Source: Lepidostoma basale (Eukaryota > Arthropoda > Insecta > Trichoptera > Lepidostomatidae). From it: a stretch of DNA of 64,000 bases. Both the position numbers and the translations under genes were made by a program. Below the pieces are notes generated by a model that was given only the letters and a program-made list of their open reading frames with translations, made no database searches and was not told the DNA's origin. Shown here piece by piece: positions 25,759 to 33,159 of the stretch (the first letter of the stretch is position 1; each line of letters begins with the position of its first letter). The stretch lies in the NCBI GenBank assembly GCA_022606425.2, contig JAHDVF020001024.1:124001-188000 (forward strand). Direction: 5' to 3'.

Positions 25759-27177
25759 ATGAAAAAAACTAAATTTGATATCTTTGTCTCAGTATATTCA
25801 TGGATAGTAGTTATTGTTATTCTATCAATTGTGGCTCATATTTTTAGTAATATTTATAACTTACGGAAGATTGAGCTTACAAAAGTTGACTCTATTACTC
25901 AAACGGTTGTTAAGCAAACATCAAATGTTTTTGATCATCAAGGTGAGATTGAAGCGATAAAGGTAGATACTCTTTTACGGAACAGCCCGCAGCTGACCTA
26001 TCTAGCGGCATCGATCGATGATCAGGTAGTTTTTACCGCCTCCAATGAGGCGTCAGGCTTACTGAAATATCGTGAGGGCTCGTTTATCAGCAATATTTTT
26101 TATCGGCAGATTGCTGAACAAACGCTTGATAGCTCAGGTCGTATTTTGCATATTGACTTCATTATTAGGTTAATTAATAACAAAGATTTTGCTAGTTTCA
26201 TTGAAAATGATATCATTATTATATTATCGTTGCTGATTTTTACCATAAGTTTAGCGATTGTACTGCTATTTATACAGCACAATCAAAATATTTCAAAGAT
26301 GGAGAATCGTTTTTCTCTAAAAGCAAAAAATAGGGCTGAAGATGATGCTGCTCTAGTTGATAGTAACTATAACCCATTTCTTTACGATAAAGAGGTGGTC
26401 GATTTTTTTGCTGTTGATACATCTGTATCTAATTTAGATTCTTTGGATCATCCTATAGATATTACTTTTGATGATATGAATTTAGAAGAGGATGATGAAA
26501 ATTTTGATCTAGAGATCCTAGACGATTCAATGGTCGGCGATGACTTTAATCTTGATCCTTTGGAGGTAGATGAGCTTGCTATAGAGGAGCTTTCATTGGA
26601 TTTGGATGATGATTTGTTAAATAGTAGTGATGACTTAGAATTTATAGACAACCTTCCTGCCTTGGATGAAAATGATGAAGCATTTTTTGATGATGCAACT
26701 TGGGAGGGTGATAATATCGACATCAATATTCCTGAGGATGAGCCATTGAATCGGGCATTAGATGAGGGTAAAACGGAAGATTTAATTGCGACGTTACTGA
26801 GTAATCATGCAGAAATGAGCATCGTTTGCTTTGAAAATAGTGAGTATGATAGTGCCTTTGAAAATGATGCTAAAGAGTTTTTTATGCAGCAGGGTAATAT
26901 TAATGTCGAAGTTTTCTCAGATAGCTTCTTGGTAGCCTTGACCGATGGTAATGAGCAGAATAAAATTAAAATAGTGAAGCAATTTACTGAACAGATGAAG
27001 CGTTATGGTAATAATGTTTCATGTGGCATTGCATCAACCTATCAAAGAAAAATAAAGGCACATCTTCTTTTACGCGAAGCCACCGTTGCTCTTGAAGAGG
27101 CGAAGGTAAGAGATGATAATAAGATTGTTTTGTTTAAACCAAATATAGAATCATATAAAAATATTTTTTACCTATAA
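25759..27177 (+). CDS. Two-helix membrane protein with acidic linker and degenerate GGDEF-like end
   Basis: The 472-residue protein has two transmembrane helices (about residues 12-32 and 147-172) enclosing a ~115-residue extracytoplasmic sensor-like region. A long, very acidic linker follows (about 200-330, rich in D and E with repeated LDxLD blocks). The C-terminal ~130 residues have the layout of a GGDEF tail (VSCGIAS ... REATVALEEAKVRDDNKIVLF) without the GGDEF catalytic motif. It may be a membrane sensor with a non-catalytic nucleotide-cyclase-like domain; no family name is assigned. Confidence 0.6.
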   Translation: MKKTKFDIFVSVYSWIVVIVILSIVAHIFSNIYNLRKIELTKVDSITQTVVKQTSNVFDHQGEIEAIKVDTLLRNSPQLTYLAASIDDQVVFTASNEASGLLKYREGSFISNIFYRQIAEQTLDSSGRILHIDFIIRLINNKDFASFIENDIIIILSLLIFTISLAIVLLFIQHNQNISKMENRFSLKAKNRAEDDAALVDSNYNPFLYDKEVVDFFAVDTSVSNLDSLDHPIDITFDDMNLEEDDENFDLEILDDSMVGDDFNLDPLEVDELAIEELSLDLDDDLLNSSDDLEFIDNLPALDENDEAFFDDATWEGDNIDINIPEDEPLNRALDEGKTEDLIATLLSNHAEMSIVCFENSEYDSAFENDAKEFFMQQGNINVEVFSDSFLVALTDGNEQNKIKIVKQFTEQMKRYGNNVSCGIASTYQRKIKAHLLLREATVALEEAKVRDDNKIVLFKPNIESYKNIFYL

Positions 27178-27271
27178 TTAAAGACTAAAGTAGTTAATAG
27201 CTCTTGACCAAGAGCTGTCGATATGGTTTAATAGAAAAGAGTTTAAGAGGTAAGGAGACTGAGAGAGCGTC

Positions 27272-27361
27272 ATGCCATGTGGAAAAAAACGTAAACGTCA
27301 AAAAATTGCAACGCACAAGCGTAAGAAAAAATTAAGAAAGAATCGCCATAAAGCTAAATAG
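27272..27361 (+). CDS. AURKAIP1/COX24-domain small basic protein
   Basis: The 29-residue, extremely basic product (15 K/R; KKRKRQKIATHKRKKKLRKN) matches the COX24/AURKAIP1 (mitochondrial mS38) motif seen as a stand-alone small protein in several bacteria, where it is expected to sit on the small ribosomal subunit. AAGGAG lies 14 nt upstream. A strong terminator follows 16 bp after the stop. Confidence 0.85.
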   Translation: MPCGKKRKRQKIATHKRKKKLRKNRHKAK

Positions 27362-27377
27362 TTTTATGATTATGGAT

Positions 27378-27411
27378 AAAACCGATACAAAGTATCGGTT
27401 TTATTATTTTT
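27378..27411 (+). terminator. Rho-independent terminator
   Basis: A perfect 11-bp stem (27378-27388 with 27392-27402) and 3-nt loop, followed by TTATTATTTTT. Confidence 0.9.
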
Positions 27412-27424
27412 AACTGCTACTAAA

Positions 27425-27453
27425 TAGACATCTCTTATCATTTGTACTATACT
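27425..27453 (+). promoter_or_regulatory. uvrB promoter, leaderless geometry
   Basis: TAGACA (27425-27430), 17-nt spacer, TATACT (27448-27453), then exactly 7 nt to the uvrB ATG at 27461. No ribosome binding site is present. No LexA box was recognised. Confidence 0.65.
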
Positions 27454-27460
27454 TATAGCT

Positions 27461-29452
27461 ATGCAAAAATTTAAAGTAGAAGCCCCCTATGAAGCAAGCG
27501 GCGATCAACCTGAAGCCATCATTAATGTAGCCAATGCGATTAATCGGGGTGAAAAATATCAAACTATTAGGGGGGTTACCGGTAGCGGTAAAACCTTTAC
27601 CATGGCTAAAATTATTGAGAAGGTACAAAAACCTACTCTTGTTATCAGCCATAATAAAACCTTGGCAGCGCAGCTGTATCGCGAGTTTAAAAATTTTTTC
27701 CCTCATAATGCGGTTGAGTATTTTGTTAGCTACTACGACTATTATCAACCTGAAGCCTACGTTGCATCACGTGATCTTTACATTGAAAAAGATGCTAGCA
27801 TCAATAGTGAAATTGAGAAGATGCGGCTGGCGGCAACTGCAAGCTTGATGGAAAGAGAGGATGTACTGATTGTCGCAACAGTTAGCTGCATTTATGGTTT
27901 AGGTAATCCTGGTAGCTTTAGAGATATGAGGCTACGCCTTCATCCCGGAGATGCTGTTGACCAAAAAAAGATTATTGAAGGCCTTATCCAAATGCAATAC
28001 CATCGCAATGACCTTACCCCTCAGGGAGGAAGTTTTCGTAAAAGAGGTGATATTTTGGATATATTTCTCCCTTATTATGAGGAGGCCTACCGTATTGAGT
28101 TTGATTTTGATCAAATTAAGAGTATAAAGCAAATTCATCCTTTAACGGCCGATACTATTGCAGAGCGTGATCATGTTGTTATCTACCCCGCTAAGCATTT
28201 TGTTATGACCCCTGAAGCAATGAGCGAAGCACTGCTTCTTATTAAAGCTGAGCTTGATGAGCGCATTGCCTATTATGAGCAAAATAATCGGCCAGTAGAG
28301 TCATTACGTATAAAGCAGCGTACCATGTATGACCTTGAAATGATGAAGGAGATGGGTAGCTGTCCTGGCATTGAAAACTACAGCCGTCAACTTAGCTATC
28401 GGCAGGAGGGTGATCGCCCTGCTGTACTTATTGACTATTTTCCTGATGACTTCTTGATGTTTATGGATGAAAGTCATGTAACACGCAGTCAAATAGGGGC
28501 AATGTATGAAGGGGATCGAAGCCGTAAACAGAGCCTTGTTGATTTTGGTTTTAGGTTGCCTAGTGCCCGCGATAATCGCCCTCTAAAGTTTAATGAATTT
28601 GAATCCATTATTCCACAGACGGTCTATGTTTCAGCAACTCCTGGGCTTTTTGAGCTAGAAAAAAGCAGTACGGTCAGTGAGTTGGTTATTCGACCAACGG
28701 GACTTCTTGACCCTTTGATTGATGTGCGTCCGACGAAGGGGCAAATCGAGGATTTATATGGTGAAATTCGTCAAAGAATTGATGCCGATGAGAGAAGCTT
28801 GGTGTTAACGCTTACTAAACGTATGGCCGAAGATATGAGTGACTATTTTGCCAATTTAGGTATTAAAGTACGCTACCTGCATAGTGAGATTGAGACGATT
28901 GAAAGAGTTGAGATTCTACGTGATTTAAGGCTAGGAAAATTTGATGTGCTTATTGGTGTTAACCTGCTAAGAGAGGGCATAGACCTGCCTGAAGTAACAC
29001 TGATTGCCATTATGGATGCCGATAAAATTGGTTTTTTAAGGAGTGCAACAAGTTTAATTCAGATTGTCGGAAGGGCGGCTCGTAATAGTAACGGTATTGC
29101 TATCATGTATGCAGATCGTCAAAGTGATGCAATGAAGCAGGCTATCGATGAGACGACAAGGAGAAGAAGCAAGCAGATAGCCTATAATAACGAACACGGC
29201 ATTACCCCAACAACCGTTAAAAAGGCGATAGATGATATGCTAGAGAGGGAAACTCATGAAAAAATTGATGCTGCAAAAGATAGTATCGATATTCTTCGTA
29301 AAGGAACGAACATGCTGGATAAAAAACAGCTAGCTAAGTTAATTAAGCGGCTTGAAAGTGATATGCTACTTAAGTCCCAAAACCTTGAGTTTGAAGAGGC
29401 TCTTATATTACGTGACGAAGTGGAACGCCTGAAAAAAGGTCAGCTTAGTTAA
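27461..29452 (+). CDS. uvrB: Excinuclease ABC subunit B
   Basis: The 663-residue DNA repair helicase-like protein has Walker A GVTGSGKT, the beta-hairpin YYDYYQPEAY, the DEAD-like DESHVT, motif VI (QIVGRAARN) and a C-terminal UvrC-binding UVR domain (LESDMLLKSQNLEFEEALILRDE). It loads onto damaged DNA with UvrA and recruits UvrC. The neighbouring 29469 gene follows by 16 bp. Confidence 0.97.
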   Translation: MQKFKVEAPYEASGDQPEAIINVANAINRGEKYQTIRGVTGSGKTFTMAKIIEKVQKPTLVISHNKTLAAQLYREFKNFFPHNAVEYFVSYYDYYQPEAYVASRDLYIEKDASINSEIEKMRLAATASLMEREDVLIVATVSCIYGLGNPGSFRDMRLRLHPGDAVDQKKIIEGLIQMQYHRNDLTPQGGSFRKRGDILDIFLPYYEEAYRIEFDFDQIKSIKQIHPLTADTIAERDHVVIYPAKHFVMTPEAMSEALLLIKAELDERIAYYEQNNRPVESLRIKQRTMYDLEMMKEMGSCPGIENYSRQLSYRQEGDRPAVLIDYFPDDFLMFMDESHVTRSQIGAMYEGDRSRKQSLVDFGFRLPSARDNRPLKFNEFESIIPQTVYVSATPGLFELEKSSTVSELVIRPTGLLDPLIDVRPTKGQIEDLYGEIRQRIDADERSLVLTLTKRMAEDMSDYFANLGIKVRYLHSEIETIERVEILRDLRLGKFDVLIGVNLLREGIDLPEVTLIAIMDADKIGFLRSATSLIQIVGRAARNSNGIAIMYADRQSDAMKQAIDETTRRRSKQIAYNNEHGITPTTVKKAIDDMLERETHEKIDAAKDSIDILRKGTNMLDKKQLAKLIKRLESDMLLKSQNLEFEEALILRDEVERLKKGQLS

Positions 29453-29468
29453 AGAGGAGAGTTGAATA

Positions 29469-30086
29469 GTGATACAAGGAGTTACGGTGATAGGTAAAGA
29501 GATTGATAGAGAGAAATTAAAAGAAAATAGTGCGAAGGTTATTACTAAAATAGGTTTGATTGAAGGGATTAAGATTGAGCAATCTGGTCGTAATGCTAGC
29601 CAAAAAGGAGATAGTGGGCAGCGCCATCAGTTTGATATTATTATATTTGTTCCCTATGAGGCTAATAATCGGAATGCCGGTAGCTACGTAGCGGTGCGGT
29701 GTCAATGTCTTGATCAGCCCGTTACGCCTTTAGCCGTCACGACACTGGCCGATGCTATTGATGATTGCCATTTTGCTAAAGGTATCATCGTATCGACTCA
29801 GCCCTTTAGTACCGAGGTTGTAACATTAGCCAAGGAGAGAGCTGTTGAACTGATTAGTTTGATAGAAAGTGATAACGACTCTACCTACCAGAAAAAATAC
29901 TACCGAAGCATCTATGCTACCTTAAAAGATGAAGAAGATCATAAAATAGCCAATATTGAGCATGCTGTAGCTCAGGCTCTGAAAACTGAGTATACAACCA
30001 AAGTAGATACCATGCATAACTTTATGGCGATCATGCATGATATTTTTAATGGTAAAGAGCATAGCAGAATCTATTCAAAAAAGTAA
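29469..30086 (+). CDS. Mrr-like restriction endonuclease-fold protein, catalytic residues degenerate
   Basis: The 205-residue protein has a central region shaped like the Mrr catalytic domain: FDIIIF, then YVAVRCQ, PVTP, and GIIVSTQPFSTEVVTLAKERAVELISL. In active Mrr-type enzymes the strand reads VQCK (Q-x-K). Here it reads VRCQ, so the two key positions are changed and the protein is probably not a nuclease. It starts with GTG at 29469 behind GAGGAGA, 16 bp after uvrB and probably in the same transcript. A DNA-binding accessory role is possible. Confidence 0.6.
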   Translation: MIQGVTVIGKEIDREKLKENSAKVITKIGLIEGIKIEQSGRNASQKGDSGQRHQFDIIIFVPYEANNRNAGSYVAVRCQCLDQPVTPLAVTTLADAIDDCHFAKGIIVSTQPFSTEVVTLAKERAVELISLIESDNDSTYQKKYYRSIYATLKDEEDHKIANIEHAVAQALKTEYTTKVDTMHNFMAIMHDIFNGKEHSRIYSKK

Positions 30087-30132
30087 AAATATTTTAGAAT
30101 CAATCTAAAATATAAAAAAGGATATTTAAACG

Positions 30133-30297
30133 ATGCTCGTTAAAGTAAAAACCGACCAACCAGCACCCGAAACGGGTGTCTATTCATGTACCAGTTGTGG
30201 TAGAGAGTACAGCTTGAAGAAAGGTGAGCTACTACCCCCTTGCGAGGGTTGTAACTGGGAAGATAGAATATTTCGTTTAGTACGTATCGAAGAGTAG
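30133..30297 (+). CDS. Small zinc-ribbon protein
   Basis: The 54-residue product has two cysteine pairs, CTSC (residues 19-22) and CEGC (residues 38-41), a layout typical of zinc ribbons. A basic KK stretch lies between them. The end is acidic. AAGGA lies about 11 nt before the ATG. Its last codons form half of a palindrome shared with the convergent methyltransferase. Function is unknown. Confidence 0.8.
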   Translation: MLVKVKTDQPAPETGVYSCTSCGREYSLKKGELLPPCEGCNWEDRIFRLVRIEE

Positions 30298-30310
30298 CCT
30301 AGGCTACTCT
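30291..30310. terminator. 20-bp perfect palindrome holding both convergent stop codons
   Basis: The 20 bp are identical to their own reverse complement. They contain the last codons and TAG stops of both convergent genes (stops at 30295-30297 and 30306-30304). On the plus strand TTTTA follows. It may act as a compact bidirectional terminator, though it has no loop outside the stem. Confidence 0.55.
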
Positions 30311-31056
30311 TTTACTGCTACTACAATCATGCGTTCGGCATCTTGGTCGTAGGCGGTGCCTTCAAGGTTACCAAAAAATTGAATATAGCTAAAGCCAGCA
30401 CGGCTTAGTAGATCACCCATCTCCCAAGCACTGTAGAGTTTATGGGCAAATATTTTTTCGTGGTATTGGTTGTCTTTAATGTAGCCCCATCGGTTTTGGA
30501 CACGGCTCCAGTTATCAACTATTTTGGCCTCTACAAGCATGATCGATCCATCTTGCCCATCGAACCACTGGCTTTCAACAAAGCTCCTAGCTAGCGTCTC
30601 CTTACCCTCTACATCGATTAAAAGCTTGCCACCCTTTTTAAGGCTGTTATAGATGTTGATAACAACGGAGAGCTCTTCGGTAGGCTCCTCAATGTAGCCA
30701 AAACTGGTAAAAAAGTTATAGATAAAGTCGTAATGGTTAGGGCGGCTAAATGTACGTATATCGCTATTTACCCATTCAACCGGTAGCTGGCGTCTATTGC
30801 TTTTGGCTTTGGCCACCTTAAGGTAGCTTTGGCATAAATCGACACCGGTTATGCTGTAGCCCCTTTCAGCAAATTCTAGAGCATGGCGACCGAAGCCACA
30901 GCAATGGTCTAAAACGGTCATACTAGGGCGTAAATTACAGAGCATAATCATTTGTTCAACATCGAGGGGGGTTCGCTCCAGCCGATCTGGATCAAACATC
31001 ATCTCTTTAAAATTTAGCCAAAAATCGTCTTCCTCAAACCATAGGAGATTAGTCAC
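30304..31056 (-). CDS. Class I SAM-dependent methyltransferase
   Basis: The 250-residue protein has SAM motif I VLDHCCGFGRHALEFAERG, GVDLCQSYL (motif post-I), NSDIRTF and FIYNFFTSFGYI. The substrate is unknown; the family includes small-molecule and tRNA/ubiquinone-type methylases. GTG 31056 is preferred because GAGG lies 6 nt upstream; an in-frame ATG at 31068 would overlap that site. It follows the threonine dehydratase gene closely on the same strand. Confidence 0.82.
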   Translation of the reverse strand: MTNLLWFEEDDFWLNFKEMMFDPDRLERTPLDVEQMIMLCNLRPSMTVLDHCCGFGRHALEFAERGYSITGVDLCQSYLKVAKAKSNRRQLPVEWVNSDIRTFSRPNHYDFIYNFFTSFGYIEEPTEELSVVINIYNSLKKGGKLLIDVEGKETLARSFVESQWFDGQDGSIMLVEAKIVDNWSRVQNRWGYIKDNQYHEKIFAHKLYSAWEMGDLLSRAGFSYIQFFGNLEGTAYDQDAERMIVVAVKE

Positions 31057-31072
31057 GATGCACCTCATATTT

Positions 31073-32272
31073 TTAGTATTTTAAAATATAGCCTATCTCC
31101 GTTAATGTTTCAATGATCTCTTGTTTGTGTGATTCACCGTAGGTTTCAAGCGTTACATCAACCGATTGATGACCTAGGGCAACATCACGGTTGACACTTG
31201 TTAGGTTGATGCTAAAAATATTGGCCTTTAGTTCATTAAGTATATGGGCTAAATCGTGAATTTGTCCAACTTTATTGGTGATATCGGTAGTAAAGTTAAA
31301 GCGCCGACCGGTAGTAATAAGACCCCGATCAATAATACGAGCGACCATATTAATATCAATATTACCACCACTAACAATCAGTGCTGCCGATTTTAGCTCT
31401 TTGGGCAGTTTACCACTAAGGGCTGCGGCAACGGCCACAGCCCCAGCACCCTCGGCCATAACCTGTGCCTTTTCAAGAAGGAGGAGGATAGCGGCGGCAA
31501 TCTCCTCCTCTTCGACGGTAATAATAGCATCAACATGCTTTTTAACCACTTCAAAGGTTTTAGTTCCAGGTTTCTTAACAGCAATACCGTCGGCAATCGT
31601 AATGGCACTATCTAGCATACAGACCCCCCCGACGGTAAGGCTTTGTGTCATGCAGGCCGCTTGTGATGCCTCGACACCAATAATTTTTATGTTGGGGTTA
31701 ATAGCCTTCGCCGCAACAGCGATACCTGCGATAAGTCCCCCCCCACCAATAGGCACGATGATGGCATCAAGATGAGGCGCTTGAGTAAGAATTTCTAAGG
31801 CGATCGTACCTTGGCCCGCCATGACACAGTCATCATCAAACGGGTGGACAAAGGTCATCCCACGCTCTTTTTGAATCTCGCAAGCCCTAGCAAAGGCATC
31901 ATCATAAACATTACCATGAAGTACTACCTCTGCTCCGTAGCCACGAGTGTTCTCTATTTTGGCTAAAGGTGCCGTGGCTGGCATGCAAATAATAGAGGGG
32001 ATGGCAAATATCTTGGCGCTATAGGCTACCCCTTGGGCATGATTACCCGCACTAGAGGCAATGACCCCTTTTAAGCGCTCTTCTAAGGTAAGGGATGCTA
32101 TTTTGTTGTAAGCCCCTCGCAGTTTAAAGCTTCCTGTTTTTTGAAGATTTTCAAATTTCAAAAAAGCCTTAAAATCCTTATTAGATAAAGAGGCACAATA
32201 CTTGAGAGGAGTATCGTAAACAATACCTTTTAAATTTTGTTCTGCTTTTTTAACATCATCAATTGTAATCAT
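31073..32272 (-). CDS. ilvA: Threonine dehydratase (threonine ammonia-lyase)
   Basis: The 399-residue PLP enzyme has the lysine motif KTGSFKLRGAYNK, SSAGNHAQG, and a glycine loop PIGGGGLI, followed by a C-terminal ACT-type domain (about residues 320-399). It deaminates threonine to 2-oxobutanoate. A single ACT domain fits the shorter biosynthetic/catabolic form; tdcB is the alternative name. GAGGT lies 7 nt before the ATG. No other isoleucine genes are near. Confidence 0.9.
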   Translation of the reverse strand: MITIDDVKKAEQNLKGIVYDTPLKYCASLSNKDFKAFLKFENLQKTGSFKLRGAYNKIASLTLEERLKGVIASSAGNHAQGVAYSAKIFAIPSIICMPATAPLAKIENTRGYGAEVVLHGNVYDDAFARACEIQKERGMTFVHPFDDDCVMAGQGTIALEILTQAPHLDAIIVPIGGGGLIAGIAVAAKAINPNIKIIGVEASQAACMTQSLTVGGVCMLDSAITIADGIAVKKPGTKTFEVVKKHVDAIITVEEEEIAAAILLLLEKAQVMAEGAGAVAVAAALSGKLPKELKSAALIVSGGNIDINMVARIIDRGLITTGRRFNFTTDITNKVGQIHDLAHILNELKANIFSINLTSVNRDVALGHQSVDVTLETYGESHKQEIIETLTEIGYILKY

Positions 32273-32319
32273 TTAATTACCTCACTTTTATTAATTACGA
32301 ATTACTAATTATAGTACAG

Positions 32320-32913
32320 TTATTTTAAAAAGTCTATTTTATTCTTTTCATCAGATAGCGAGAGATAAAGTAAGAGAGTAATGATGATTGATACCATGAG
32401 GAGAGGGAAAATAAGCAGAGAAAAGCCAGTATTGAGGAGAACAAGGTTATTATATAAATAATGCAAGATAAAGGCGATCAAAAAACCTAAACGATAAAAG
32501 GCGAGGTAAAAGGAGGATACCAGATGCATAGGAAGGCTAGTAATTAGCCTTAAAAGCGATGGAACTGATATTAGATAGAGGCTGTTTTCTAAGGTAGCAA
32601 AGATAGCGGCGATGATTAAAGCAGATAGGACTTTTGTTCTTTTATGGTAAAGATGATGAACTTTAAATATAAGAGAGAGGAGGAGATATTTTATGAGCTC
32701 TTCAGGTAGAGCAGAGGATAGAGCGGGTGAAAAATTTATTAAAATTTTATGTAAAAATGAGAGGTAGTAGCAGGAAACTATCAAAAAGTAGAGGATAGAG
32801 TATAAAAAAAGCTTGAAAAATAAATTATTATTATTTAACGATTTATTTAAAATATACAGGATGATAACTAAAATTAATATTGATAATAGCTGAAGGAGAA
32901 TGGTGATAATCAT
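32320..32913 (-). CDS. PrsW-like intramembrane metalloprotease
   Basis: The 197-residue membrane protein has about six helices. It carries the PrsW-family marks in order: EELIKY (EExxK) after the second helix, ATLEN, PMHLVSS and a late H in LHYLYNN. PrsW enzymes cleave anti-sigma factors or other membrane proteins; the substrate here is unknown. AAGGAAAACA precedes the ATG. It stands alone and is divergent from the candidate small RNA. Confidence 0.7.
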   Translation of the reverse strand: MIITILLQLLSILILVIILYILNKSLNNNNLFFKLFLYSILYFLIVSCYYLSFLHKILINFSPALSSALPEELIKYLLLSLIFKVHHLYHKRTKVLSALIIAAIFATLENSLYLISVPSLLRLITSLPMHLVSSFYLAFYRLGFLIAFILHYLYNNLVLLNTGFSLLIFPLLMVSIIITLLLYLSLSDEKNKIDFLK

Positions 32914-32937
32914 TGTTTTCCTTTTTGTATTTTTTTA

Positions 32938-32966
32938 TTGACACGAAATAATATTTATGATAGAAT
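32938..32966 (+). promoter_or_regulatory. Promoter of the candidate small RNA
   Basis: TTGACA (32938-32943), 17-nt spacer, TAGAAT (32961-32966). Expected start is near 32973. The only thing between it and the next promoter is a strong terminator at 32996-33046. Confidence 0.75.
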
Positions 32967-32972
32967 TAATCT

Positions 32973-33046
32973 ATTCAGCTTAGTTGTTGGTTACTAATCC
33001 GAAAGGTTTTGTCCTCCTTTTCATCCTTTCGGATTTTTTATTTTTT
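32973..33046 (+). ncRNA. Candidate ~70-nt small RNA with anti-Shine-Dalgarno loop
   Basis: The segment lies between a near-consensus promoter and a terminator, and has no plus-strand reading frame of note. It would comprise ~23 nt of single-stranded 5' end, then a hairpin with an 18-nt loop. The loop contains CCTCCTTTT (33013-33021), nearly the same as the anti-Shine-Dalgarno end of 16S rRNA, so it could pair with ribosome binding sites of mRNAs, like the C-rich loops of Gram-positive regulatory RNAs. I know no named family that matches. An attenuator for the next gene is an alternative, but that gene has its own promoter. Confidence 0.5.
32996..33046 (+). terminator. Rho-independent terminator of the candidate small RNA
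   Basis: A perfect 11-bp stem (32996-33006 with 33025-33035), 18-nt loop, then TTTTATTTTTT. Confidence 0.88.
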
Positions 33047-33124
33047 CAATATATTCTACTACGAATGACTATTTTTGTGAAGCCTCTCTAAGGGATAATT
33101 ATTTTGATGATTTTCTTAAATAAA

Positions 33125-33153
33125 TTGACATTTTTATTAAAGCAATTTATAGT
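33125..33153 (+). promoter_or_regulatory. Promoter of the lytic transglycosylase gene, leaderless geometry
   Basis: TTGACA (33125-33130), 17-nt spacer, TATAGT (33148-33153), then 6 nt to ATG 33160. There is no room for, and no sign of, a ribosome binding site. Confidence 0.72.
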
Positions 33154-33159
33154 AGCTAA

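Noticed and set aside
31275..31775. 166-codon plus-strand frame opposite the threonine dehydratase gene
   Set aside because: It is the antisense shadow of the Ala/Ile/Val-rich PLP enzyme and shows no start signal.
32980..33024. Minus-strand 14-codon frame inside the candidate small RNA (begins MKRRT)
   Set aside because: It lies within terminator arms, has no ribosome binding site of its own and arises from the complement of the C-rich loop. It could be a leader peptide for the PrsW gene but nothing supports that.
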